Made by a program: the position numbers and the translations under genes. From an uncultured Prevotella sp. (GTDB lineage: Bacteria; Bacteroidota; Bacteroidia; Bacteroidales; Bacteroidaceae), in NCBI GenBank assembly GCA_958369755.1, contig CATXJC010000025.1, forward strand, positions 1-26,476: a stretch of 26,476 bases of DNA. Reading direction: 5' to 3'. Below, in pieces: positions 13,891 to 21,976 of this stretch (position 1 is the first letter of the stretch; each line of letters starts with the position of its first letter). The notes beneath the pieces are model-generated. The model ran no database searches, was not told the DNA's origin, and saw nothing but the letters and a program-made list of their open reading frames with translations.

Positions 13891-15201
13891 CTAGTCGCTG
13901 ACACGGGTAATCTTGGCACCCAACTGGTTCAGGCGCTGCTCGATATCCTCGTAGCCACGGTCTATCTGAGCGATATTGGCAATACGGCTGGTGCCGTTGG
14001 CGCTCATCGCAGCAATCAGCAGGGCAATACCGGCACGGATATCCGGACTCGTCATTCTGCCCGGACGCAGCTTCAGCTTGTGATCATGACCTACCACCAC
14101 TGCACGGTGAGGATCGCAGAGGATGATCTGCGCACCCATATCTATCAGTTTATCCACGAAGAAGAGACGGCTCTCGAACATCTTCTGATGGAAAAGCACA
14201 CTTCCGCGAGCCTGGGTTGCCACCACGAGGAGCACCGACAGGAGGTCTGGCGTAAGTCCTGGCCATGGTGCATCTGCCAGGGTCATGATGGTGCCATCAA
14301 TGAACGAGTCGATCACATAGTGCTTCTGTTCCGGAATGAAGAGGTCATCGCCCTCTACCTTCACCTTCACACCGAGTCGGCGGAAGGCATCAGGAATGAT
14401 ACCCAGGTCCTTCACCGACACATCCTTGATGCGGATGCCGGCTCCACACATGGCAGCCATACCGATGAAGGAACCCACCTCGATCATATCAGGCAGGATG
14501 CGATGCACAGCGCCATGCAGCTTCTCCACACCCACGATGGTGAGCAGATTGCTGGCAATGCCACTGATCTGGGCACCCATAGAATTGAGCAGGTGACAGA
14601 GCTGCTGGATGTATGGTTCGCAGGCTGCATTATAGATGGTGGTGGTTCCCTTGGCAAGAACCGCCGCCATGATGATGTTGGCAGTACCGGTAACCGAAGC
14701 CTCATCAAGCAGCATATAGCATCCCTTCAGCTTCTTGGCCTGTATCTGATATACATTGCGCTCCTCATCGTGTACGAAGGCTGCACCCAGGTACTTGAAT
14801 CCCAGGAAGTGGGTATCAAGACGGCGGCGGCCGATCTTATCGCCACCCGGCTTGGCGATGGTAGCCTTGCCGAATCTGCCGAGCAAGGGTCCGAACATCA
14901 GTACACTGCCACGCAGCGAAGAACACTTCTTCACGAACTCCAGACTGTCGAGATAATCCAGTTTCAGCTCATCACTCTGGAAGGTATAATCATGACGGCT
15001 GTTTCGGGTTACCTTCACACCGATTTCCTGGAGCAACTTGATCAGGTTGTTCACATCCAGGATGTCCGGCACATTGGTAATGCGCACTGGTTCATCGGTA
15101 AGAATGGTGGTACAGATCACCTGCAGCGCCTCATTCTTGGCCCCCTGCGGGGTGATGGTACCTTGGAGCGGATGACCGCCCTCTATGATGAAAGACTCCA
15201 T
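13891..15201 (-). CDS. murA: UDP-N-acetylglucosamine 1-carboxyvinyltransferase (Asp-type active site)
   Basis: A 436-residue cytosolic enzyme that transfers enolpyruvate from PEP to UDP-GlcNAc, the first committed step of peptidoglycan synthesis. KNEALQ (22-27) contains the conserved Lys22. The active-site loop reads PGGDKIGRRRLDTH (118-131): the residue equivalent to the catalytic Cys115 of E. coli MurA is Asp121. A Cys-to-Asp change at this position is the natural state in mycobacteria and chlamydiae, where the enzyme stays active but is not alkylated by fosfomycin. The enzyme is otherwise full length. A long plus-strand open frame over this gene is only its shadow. Confidence 0.95.
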   Translation of the reverse strand: MESFIIEGGHPLQGTITPQGAKNEALQVICTTILTDEPVRITNVPDILDVNNLIKLLQEIGVKVTRNSRHDYTFQSDELKLDYLDSLEFVKKCSSLRGSVLMFGPLLGRFGKATIAKPGGDKIGRRRLDTHFLGFKYLGAAFVHDEERNVYQIQAKKLKGCYMLLDEASVTGTANIIMAAVLAKGTTTIYNAACEPYIQQLCHLLNSMGAQISGIASNLLTIVGVEKLHGAVHRILPDMIEVGSFIGMAAMCGAGIRIKDVSVKDLGIIPDAFRRLGVKVKVEGDDLFIPEQKHYVIDSFIDGTIMTLADAPWPGLTPDLLSVLLVVATQARGSVLFHQKMFESRLFFVDKLIDMGAQIILCDPHRAVVVGHDHKLKLRPGRMTSPDIRAGIALLIAAMSANGTSRIANIAQIDRGYEDIEQRLNQLGAKITRVSD

Positions 15202-15249
15202 AAGCTTGTCTAATTATTATAATCTGATTATCTAAATTACAAAAAGTGA

Positions 15250-15855
15250 TTACTTTTTCTTCTTATTATTATTGTTATTGCTGCGAGCTGGGGTCTCCTT
15301 TACTTTCTCGAAGACGAAATGCTTGAGATCGAGTTTGATCTTGCCATCGGTAAATCTCGCCAGATCGGCAGCCACCTTCTGCTCATCGCAGGAACCATGG
15401 CTCCACTGCATCAGGTTGCGATGCATCTGGTTGGCTGTCAGCTTCACCAGTTCATCTCTTTCCTTGCCCGGCTCCATGTGCTTCAGCTTCTCGAAGATTT
15501 CGAAAAGCATGGCACCATAATGGCGCACAGGAATACGCAGGTTAGGATATTCCACGGTTTCGGGTTTCTTGGCAATCTTTGCAGCATTGCTTACATCGAA
15601 AGGATAATCGATGTCAAGTTGGAAATTGCTCATGATGGCGAGATGATCCCAGAGTTTCTGCTCATGGTTTTCCAAGCCTCTGTTTTCCGGAAACATGCGA
15701 TCCATGATCTTGATGATAGACTCGGCACAGCGCTGGCGCTCCTTGCGGTCTTCCAACTCTACACAGTAATCCACCATCTGCTGAATCTCACGTCCGTATT
15801 CAGGCAGCACGAGCTTTTCTCGCGTTGTATTATAGTCTAATCCTATTTTATTCAT
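15250..15855 (-). CDS. DUF4290 family protein
   Basis: A 201-residue soluble protein of the Bacteroidota-specific DUF4290 family, of unknown function. It opens MNKIGLDYNTTREKLVLPEY and contains YGREIQQMVDYC and ENHEQKLWDHLAIMS, typical of the family. It is mostly helical and ends in a low-complexity basic tail (Asn/Lys run) of about 15 residues. It sits directly upstream of murA (48-nt gap) in a conserved order with rimM and dxr, which suggests an envelope- or translation-linked role, but nothing catalytic can be seen. Confidence 0.85.
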   Translation of the reverse strand: MNKIGLDYNTTREKLVLPEYGREIQQMVDYCVELEDRKERQRCAESIIKIMDRMFPENRGLENHEQKLWDHLAIMSNFQLDIDYPFDVSNAAKIAKKPETVEYPNLRIPVRHYGAMLFEIFEKLKHMEPGKERDELVKLTANQMHRNLMQWSHGSCDEQKVAADLARFTDGKIKLDLKHFVFEKVKETPARSNNNNNKKKK

Positions 15856-15935
15856 ATTTTCTTGCTTGTTTCTTTTATTATTCAGAGGATAACCCCACTA
15901 TTCAAATCTGCGGATGCTCCCGCCATCCATCTCTC

Positions 15936-16628
15936 CTAGATAAGCTTCTTAGGCATCTTTGCCACGAAATCCTTGAGATAGAATGGTACGAAGTAAGCCA
16001 CATCCTCAAACTTGCCCTCTACGAATCTCTTCTCGGCAAGCGGTGCCATATTCTTGGCAAGCGGCTCGATGCCCTCCACGAGATGCGCATGAGGATGGTT
16101 GATGGTCTCCATACACTTGGCTGCACCGTTTCCGAAGAAATATACATGATGCCCGTCCAGATATTCCTTGTAGGTTTCGGCATCCACGATATCAGCCTGG
16201 ATAGGGCGAACCACCTTCAGGGAGCGGTCGAGCACTTCGGCATACACCTCCATGCGGCGTGCGTCGAGCATAGGTACGATGAGGGCATCTTCCTGTTCAG
16301 GATGTTCGCCAAGCAATACTGGCACAGCCATCAATTCGAGGGTTGGTACTGCGATGAGCTTCACCCCACGACCATAGCAGATGCCCTTAGCCATACTCAC
16401 ACCGATACGCAATCCGGTATAGGAGCCAGGACCACAACTTACAGCCACAGCCTCTAATGGAAGACCATGGGAATCGAGGAAATCAAGAGCCTCATCAACA
16501 AACACACCCAACTTAACTGCATGGTTAGGACCTGTGTGATCTTCCTGGTTGAAAATCACCTGTCCACTATCACTAATTGCCACTGAGCACACGTCCGTAC
16601 TCGTCTCAATATTCAAAATACACGACAT
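15936..16628 (-). CDS. tsaB: tRNA threonylcarbamoyladenosine biosynthesis protein TsaB
   Basis: A 230-residue ASKHA-fold protein that dimerises with TsaD in the t6A complex, which modifies A37 of ANN-decoding tRNAs. The start MSCILNIETSTDVCSVA was chosen over an upstream in-frame ATG because the latter lies ahead of the -7 box. The motifs ILNIETS (4-10), NHAVKL and SCGPGSYTGLRIG are diagnostic of TsaB. Its promoter overlaps that of yicC on the other strand. It is the first gene of the minus-strand cluster. Confidence 0.93.
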   Translation of the reverse strand: MSCILNIETSTDVCSVAISDSGQVIFNQEDHTGPNHAVKLGVFVDEALDFLDSHGLPLEAVAVSCGPGSYTGLRIGVSMAKGICYGRGVKLIAVPTLELMAVPVLLGEHPEQEDALIVPMLDARRMEVYAEVLDRSLKVVRPIQADIVDAETYKEYLDGHHVYFFGNGAAKCMETINHPHAHLVEGIEPLAKNMAPLAEKRFVEGKFEDVAYFVPFYLKDFVAKMPKKLI

Positions 16629-16657
16629 AATTAAAAAATATATTCTTAAATAAGTTG

Positions 16658-16665
16658 CAAATATA
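16658..16665 (-). promoter_or_regulatory. -7 element of the tsaB promoter
   Basis: On the minus strand TATATTTG, 29 nt before the tsaB ATG. No clear -33 TTTG is found at the expected spacing. It occupies the place where the -33 of the yicC promoter should be, so the two promoters overlap. Confidence 0.6.
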
Positions 16666-16687
16666 CGCATTTTCTCGCTTTTTTTTG

Positions 16688-16695
16688 TACTTTTG
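16688..16695 (+). promoter_or_regulatory. -7 element of the yicC-gmk-nadD promoter
   Basis: TACTTTTG, 24 nt before the yicC ATG. The -33 region is weak and overlaps the tsaB -7 element. Confidence 0.6.
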
Positions 16696-16719
16696 CAGAA
16701 ATTTAACGTGAAAGATTAT

Positions 16720-17598
16720 ATGATACAGTCAATGACAGGCTTCGGAAAAGCTACCGCGGCCTACAAAACAAAGAAGATTAATGTAGAGATAAAGTCATTA
16801 AACAGCAAGAATCTTGACCTCTCTACTCGTATAGCTCCTCTCTACAGAGAGAAGGAGATGGAGATTCGTCAGTATATAGCTAAGAGCCTGGAAAGAGGCA
16901 AGATTGACTTCTCCATCTGGATTGAGAAGGATGCAGCTACAGATGCTACCCCCATCAACAGTGCGCTTGTTCAGAATTATTATCAGCAGATCAAGAAAAT
17001 ATCTGCTGAAACAGGTATTCCTGAGCCTACCGATTGGTACAGCACCTTGTTGCGTCTTCCTGATGTAACAACCAAAACTGATGTGGAAGAATTGACCGAC
17101 GAGGAGTGGGCAGTGGCAAAAAATGCAATTTGCGAGGCTATCGGCCATCTGAGCGACTTCCGCAAGCAGGAAGGAGCTGCCCTGCAGAAGAAATTCACCG
17201 AGAAAGTGGATAATATCCAGGCTCTCCTTGCCAGCATTGAACCATACGAGAAGGCACGCGTGGAGAAGATCCGCCAGAACATCGTAAACGGTCTGCAGCA
17301 GATTCCGAATGTGGATTATGACAAGAACCGTCTGGAGCAGGAGCTCATCTACTACATCGAGAAGCTCGACATCAGCGAGGAGAAGCAGCGCCTTGCCAAC
17401 CACCTGAAGTATTTCCGCGAGACCATGAATGAGGAAGGTCATGGTGTGGGCAAGAAGCTCGGATTCATCGCCCAGGAAATGGGTCGCGAAATCAACACCA
17501 CCGGTTCAAAGAGCAATCAGGCTGAAATGCAGAACATCGTGGTGAAGATGAAGGATGAGTTGGAACAGATTAAGGAACAAGTGCTGAATGCTCTTTAA
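16720..17598 (+). CDS. YicC family endoribonuclease
   Basis: A 292-residue protein with the YicC N-terminal domain (opening MIQSMTGFGKA, which fixes the start) and the C-terminal DUF1732 domain (LEQELIYYIEKLDISEE, GKKLGFIAQEMGREINT, then SNQAEMQ). YicC proteins are hexameric endoribonucleases implicated in sRNA and mRNA decay. An in-frame TTG at 16693 is part of the -7 box and is rejected. It leads the yicC-gmk-nadD group found in many Bacteroidota. Confidence 0.93.
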   Translation: MIQSMTGFGKATAAYKTKKINVEIKSLNSKNLDLSTRIAPLYREKEMEIRQYIAKSLERGKIDFSIWIEKDAATDATPINSALVQNYYQQIKKISAETGIPEPTDWYSTLLRLPDVTTKTDVEELTDEEWAVAKNAICEAIGHLSDFRKQEGAALQKKFTEKVDNIQALLASIEPYEKARVEKIRQNIVNGLQQIPNVDYDKNRLEQELIYYIEKLDISEEKQRLANHLKYFRETMNEEGHGVGKKLGFIAQEMGREINTTGSKSNQAEMQNIVVKMKDELEQIKEQVLNAL

Positions 17599-17636
17599 TT
17601 GAATGTGGAAAATAGATTTGCTTTACTAATCATAAA

Positions 17637-17669
17637 GTTCAATGTTCAAAATTCAAAGTTCAAAGTAAA
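17637..17669 (+). repeat. heptanucleotide leader repeat before gmk (4 units)
   Basis: GTTCAAT, GTTCAAA, ATTCAAA, GTTCAAA, then GTAAA touching the gmk ATG at 17670. A mini-frame (ATG at 17642, 8 codons) stops at 17668, one base before the gmk start, as with the frame before rseP. Confidence 0.75.
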
Positions 17670-18242
17670 ATGAAGAACGGATTATTGATTTTCAGCGCCC
17701 CATCGGGCAGCGGCAAGAGTACCATCGTCAACTGGTTGATGAAAGAGCACCCTGAGTTGAAGTTGGCTTTCTCTATCAGTTGTACCTCTCGTGCCCCTCG
17801 CGGCACAGAGCAGAATGGAGTAGAGTATTTCTTCCTGTCTCCAGAGGAATTCAAGTCCAAGATTGAGGCTGATGAGTTCCTGGAGTATGAGGAAGTTTAC
17901 CAGGATAGATTCTACGGCACCTTGAAGTCGCAGGTAGAAAACCAGCTTGCCAAGGGCGAGTCTGTGATTTTCGACGTAGATGTAAAGGGTGGCGTCAATA
18001 TCAAGAAGTTCTATGGCGAACGTGCCCTGAGCATCTTCGTGCAACCTCCTTCGGTAGAGGAACTGCGCCGCCGTCTGGTAGGCCGCGACACAGATGCCCC
18101 TGAGGTAATCGAGCAGCGCCTTGCCAAGGCTAGCTACGAGTTGACCTTTGCTCCTCAGTTCGACCACGTAGTCGTAAACGATGACTTGGAAAAAGCCCAG
18201 CAGGAGGTTTATCAGCTAGTAAAAGACTTTTTGAGCGAATAA
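17670..18242 (+). CDS. gmk: guanylate kinase
   Basis: A 190-residue enzyme that converts GMP to GDP with ATP. The P-loop APSGSGKS is at 10-17. The GMP-binding residues lie in SISCTSRAPRGTEQNGVEYFF, whose SCTSRAPRG and Tyr in EYFF are conserved. The catalytic lid region is VGRDTDAPEVIEQRL. Length and ends are normal. It is 71 nt after yicC and 5 nt before nadD. Confidence 0.96.
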   Translation: MKNGLLIFSAPSGSGKSTIVNWLMKEHPELKLAFSISCTSRAPRGTEQNGVEYFFLSPEEFKSKIEADEFLEYEEVYQDRFYGTLKSQVENQLAKGESVIFDVDVKGGVNIKKFYGERALSIFVQPPSVEELRRRLVGRDTDAPEVIEQRLAKASYELTFAPQFDHVVVNDDLEKAQQEVYQLVKDFLSE

Positions 18243-18247
18243 TAGAA

Positions 18248-18820
18248 ATGAAAAAGGTAGGAATCTTCGGAGGCAGCTTCAACCCCATCCATACCGGCCA
18301 CATCGCATTGGCGAAAAGCCTCTGCGAGAAGGCGGGACTGGACGAAGTGTGGTTCATGGTCTCCCCCATGAACCCATTCAAGAAAGCTGCTACCGACCTG
18401 CTCGATGACCACCTGCGCCTGGAGATGGTAGAAAAGGCCCTGGAGAATGAACCCCAGCTGAAGGCATGCGACTATGAGTTCCGCTTGCCCAAGCCTTCCT
18501 ATACCTGGCACACTCTGCAGGCCATCAGCAAGGATTATCCAGAATGTGAGTTTACATTATTAATAGGCGGCGACAACTGGGCAGCATTCGACAAGTGGTA
18601 CCATCACGACGATATCCTTGCCCACTACCCTATCGTAGTCTATCCCCGCCAAGGCTCCTGCATAGGCGAAGTGCCTGCCGGCGTGACCATCGTAGAAACC
18701 CCGCTACTCAACATCAGCAGCACGGAGATACGCGAATGCATCAAGGCTGGAAAAAGCATCGAAGGTATGGTTCCCGAATGCATCGAGAACCTCGCCATCA
18801 AAAACTATCAGGCGCTCTGA
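18248..18820 (+). CDS. nadD: nicotinate-nucleotide adenylyltransferase
   Basis: A 190-residue enzyme that makes deamido-NAD from nicotinate mononucleotide and ATP. The nucleotidyltransferase signature GGSFNPIHTGH (8-18) includes the HxGH motif. The second signature ISSTEIREC lies near the C-terminus. It is tightly packed after gmk. Together with nadK in this window it covers two steps of NAD(P) supply. Confidence 0.95.
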   Translation: MKKVGIFGGSFNPIHTGHIALAKSLCEKAGLDEVWFMVSPMNPFKKAATDLLDDHLRLEMVEKALENEPQLKACDYEFRLPKPSYTWHTLQAISKDYPECEFTLLIGGDNWAAFDKWYHHDDILAHYPIVVYPRQGSCIGEVPAGVTIVETPLLNISSTEIRECIKAGKSIEGMVPECIENLAIKNYQAL

Positions 18821-18881
18821 GTCTAAAAGAGTGCCAAAACATCAATTCTCTAAAAATAGCAAACATCATCAATAGAAAGCT

Positions 18882-20825
18882 ATGAGTTGGAAAGAAATCA
18901 TCAAGAACTGTCTTAGTCTGGCATCAGCCCCAATCAGGCGCAATGCCAACTTCTTTGTGTCCATGTACATCCTGGGCATGGTTAGTTCACTCATCACGAT
19001 TCCGAAGAACGGAACGCTCTACGAGAACATGTTCCTGGAGCTGTTCCTGGACCTCTATATCGTGAGCGCCATCCTCGCCGTATTCCCGAAGAAGGTGCGC
19101 AGGGGACTGCGTGCCATATTATACATTATATTATATGTCACGGCTGCCGCCGATACCTACTGCTTCGTGAATTTCGGTTCCACACTCAATCCTTCTATGC
19201 TGATGCTGGTGGGAGAGACCAACAGTTCCGAGGCAAGCAGCTTCCTCTCTGCCCTCATCTCTGTCGAAGTGCTCTTCAGCAGCGTAGGCTGGATTCTGCT
19301 CCTGGCGCTCCTGCAGATACTCATCGTCATCTTCCGAAAACGGCTCATCAAGATCTACGTCTTCCTCGTTACCGTACTCGAATTGGCATCGCTCAAGAAG
19401 CGACTGATGGCTATTCCGCGAATGACGGCAGCCATGCCAGCCACCTTCGGTATCCTCTGCCTGGCTATCCTCATCACTTCCATCTGCACTTCCTGGCACA
19501 ACAAGGAGGCTTACCATAAGCTGATGTCGGGAAGAACCATCGGAGAGGTGGAGCACACCCTTACAGAGAAAGATCATGCCGTACTCTATCTGCCAATCTA
19601 CCGCCTCCAATTCAGCATCTATGCAAACCAGCTGGCAGCGCATCAGATTACCCAACTGATTCATGCTGCCCACGAGGTGAAGGTAGATAGCTGCAGCTTC
19701 CGCTCGCCAAACATCGTGCTGATCATCGGCGAAAGCTACGGTCGCCATCATTCACAGCAATATGGCTACTTCATGAAAACCACCCCAAACCAATCGGCGC
19801 TGGAGAAATCGAAGAAACTCACCAAGTTTACAGATGTCGTGACCTGCTGGAACCTCACCAGCTTCGTATTCAAGCACATGCTCTCTACCTATGTGGTAGG
19901 CGACAAGGGAGAATGGTGCGACTATCCGCTCTTCCCGGAGGTATTCCGCAAGGCAGGATACAACGTAACCTTCATCACCAACGAATTCCTGCCTCAGGCT
20001 AAGGAGGCGGTATATGACTTCAGCGGCGGCTTCTTCCTGAACAATCCGGAACTGAGCAAGATGCAGTTCGACCACAGAAACACCCAGCTGCATGCACTGG
20101 ACGATGGATTGCTGAAAGATTATGATGACAGTCTGAAACAATACAAGACCGACCATAATCTCACCATTTTCCATCTGATGGGTCAGCACGTGAACTACAA
20201 GCTGCGCTATCGCCAGAATCAGGCTAAGTTCTGGGCAAGCAGCTACGAAGACAAGCGCCCAGAGCTGACCGATGCCCAGCGCAAGGTATTGAGTCATTAC
20301 GACAACGCCACCCTCTACAACGACTCCATCGTGGCAGAGATCGTGAAACGATTCCAGAAAGAAGATGCCGTCATCATCTATGTGCCCGACCATGGTGAGG
20401 AGTGCTACGAGGAAAACCGTGGCTTCATCTGCCGCAACCACTCCGCCAACATCGACTGGAAGCTGGCACACTATGAGTTTGAGATTCCTTTCTGGATCTA
20501 CTGCTCAAAGAAATACATCCAGAAACACCGCGCCATCTACCGGCAGATACGTGCCGCCAAGGACAAGCGGATGATGACGGATGCCCTGCCGCACCTGCTG
20601 CTGTATCTTGCCGGCATAGAGACTCCGACCTACAAGGAGGAGAACAATATTCTGAGTCCGAAATACAACGAGATGCGCCCCCGCATCCTGAAGAACTCTG
20701 CCGACTACGACAAGCTGAGGGATGAATATCTCAAGACGCAGGCTAAGCAGGAAGAAAAGAAGCAAGACAAGAAAAAAGATAAGAAACAAGGTAAGAAACA
20801 AACAAAGAAAGGAGTCAGGAAATGA
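18882..20825 (+). CDS. phosphoethanolamine transferase-like membrane sulfatase-fold enzyme (EptA/CptA type)
   Basis: A 647-residue inner-membrane protein. About five membrane segments lie in residues 20-205, followed by a periplasmic alkaline-phosphatase-fold domain. NIVLIIGESYGR (277-288) supplies metal ligand Glu284. CWNLTS (322-327) places Thr326 where EptA enzymes have the nucleophilic Thr. DHGE (503-506) supplies Asp503 and His504. These fit transfer of phosphoethanolamine (or a similar headgroup) from phospholipid to lipid A, core sugar or another surface polymer; the acceptor cannot be told. A Lys/Gln-rich tail of about 30 residues ends the protein. The gene overlaps the next start by ATGA, so it is coupled to the acyltransferase. 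Confidence 0.82.
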   Translation: MSWKEIIKNCLSLASAPIRRNANFFVSMYILGMVSSLITIPKNGTLYENMFLELFLDLYIVSAILAVFPKKVRRGLRAILYIILYVTAAADTYCFVNFGSTLNPSMLMLVGETNSSEASSFLSALISVEVLFSSVGWILLLALLQILIVIFRKRLIKIYVFLVTVLELASLKKRLMAIPRMTAAMPATFGILCLAILITSICTSWHNKEAYHKLMSGRTIGEVEHTLTEKDHAVLYLPIYRLQFSIYANQLAAHQITQLIHAAHEVKVDSCSFRSPNIVLIIGESYGRHHSQQYGYFMKTTPNQSALEKSKKLTKFTDVVTCWNLTSFVFKHMLSTYVVGDKGEWCDYPLFPEVFRKAGYNVTFITNEFLPQAKEAVYDFSGGFFLNNPELSKMQFDHRNTQLHALDDGLLKDYDDSLKQYKTDHNLTIFHLMGQHVNYKLRYRQNQAKFWASSYEDKRPELTDAQRKVLSHYDNATLYNDSIVAEIVKRFQKEDAVIIYVPDHGEECYEENRGFICRNHSANIDWKLAHYEFEIPFWIYCSKKYIQKHRAIYRQIRAAKDKRMMTDALPHLLLYLAGIETPTYKEENNILSPKYNEMRPRILKNSADYDKLRDEYLKTQAKQEEKKQDKKKDKKQGKKQTKKGVRK

Positions 20826-21967
20826 ATCAGAACATACTTTCCAGAAGTGCATGCAATGCATTGAGAGGACTTGCCATCATCGGCATCTTCCTACACAACT
20901 ATTGCCATTGGCTAGGTCCGATTGTCAAGGAGAATGAATATCAGTTCTTCCAGCACAACACCGACTGGCTGCTGCAGGTGATGGCGAATCCCGACATCAA
21001 CCTGCCTGTCCATCTGCTGTCGTTCTTCGGTCATTACGGAGTGCCCGTATTCCTCTTCCTGAGTGCATACGGACTGGTGATGAAGTATGAAGCCAAGCCT
21101 CATCTTTCTGCCGACCAGCAGGCTCAGATGTACAACATTTCGGGCAGGAAGCAATCCTGGAGCATCAGCTGGCGCGAACCTCTGCGCTTCATCCGCTATC
21201 ACTATCTGAAGCTCTTCAAGATGATGATCGTGGGTTTCATCGCTTTCACGATGATAGACTACATCACTCCGGGTCCACGCCATTACGAGGTGCTGGGCAT
21301 CGTATCGATGCTGGGTATGTTTAACAATGTATTGCCCAACCCCGACAACATCATCTGGCCAGGACCTTACTGGTTTTTCGGTCTGATGCTGCAGCTTTAC
21401 ATCGTATATCGACTGCTGCTCTATCGCCGCCACTGGGGATGGACGGTAGGCTTGATGCTTCTCTGCATCGGCATCCAGCTGCTGCTGGGCTTTGACAATC
21501 CCGAGAGCGAGGCGATGAACCGCTACCGCTATAATTTCATGGGCGGTATGCTGCCATTCGGTCTGGGCATTCTGTACGCCCGCTATGGCGAGAAGATTCT
21601 GATGACCTTCCATTCGCCTGTTACCAATATCTTCGGCTGCGTATTCTGCATCTCGCTGATCTACAGTCTGAGTCTTAATATGATAGGATGGACCTTCGTA
21701 CCATTCTTCATCTGTCTGCTCTGTGTGCTTGTAGCCGATTTGTTGCAGGAGGTAAGTTGGCTGTCGGGCATCTACAAGGTTCTGGAATGGATGGGCGTCA
21801 TCTCAGCCGCCCTCTTCGTCACCCATCCTATCACCCGCAAGATATTCATCCCCATCAGCCGTCATGGAGACATCTATGCCGGACTGCTACTCTACATCAT
21901 ATCGAGCATCTGCCTGGCTTGGCTCTTCACCCAACTGATGAAGAAGATTCCAAACCCGAAATATTAA
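20822..21967 (+). CDS. acyltransferase-3 family membrane protein (first)
   Basis: A 381-residue polytopic membrane protein of the AT3 (OafA/NodX) family. These proteins move acyl groups (often acetyl) onto extracellular sugars. It opens with the family pattern RGLAIIGIFLHNYCHW (Arg15, His25) and has GVPVFLFLSAYGLVMKYE and roughly ten hydrophobic segments. Its start overlaps the stop of the phosphoethanolamine-transferase-like gene by four bases. The substrate is unknown; the neighbourhood suggests a surface glycan. Confidence 0.85.
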   Translation: MNQNILSRSACNALRGLAIIGIFLHNYCHWLGPIVKENEYQFFQHNTDWLLQVMANPDINLPVHLLSFFGHYGVPVFLFLSAYGLVMKYEAKPHLSADQQAQMYNISGRKQSWSISWREPLRFIRYHYLKLFKMMIVGFIAFTMIDYITPGPRHYEVLGIVSMLGMFNNVLPNPDNIIWPGPYWFFGLMLQLYIVYRLLLYRRHWGWTVGLMLLCIGIQLLLGFDNPESEAMNRYRYNFMGGMLPFGLGILYARYGEKILMTFHSPVTNIFGCVFCISLIYSLSLNMIGWTFVPFFICLLCVLVADLLQEVSWLSGIYKVLEWMGVISAALFVTHPITRKIFIPISRHGDIYAGLLLYIISSICLAWLFTQLMKKIPNPKY

Positions 21968-21976
21968 AAGAAAATC

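Noticed and set aside
13882..15213. 443-codon plus-strand open frame opposite murA
   Set aside because: Its His/Gln/Thr-rich composition is typical of the antisense of a well-conserved coding gene; murA is certain. The same applies to long frames opposite dxr, rseP and the second acyltransferase.
16693..16719. TTG start for yicC
   Set aside because: It is the TTG of the -7 box; YicC proteins begin at the following ATG (MIQSMTGFG).
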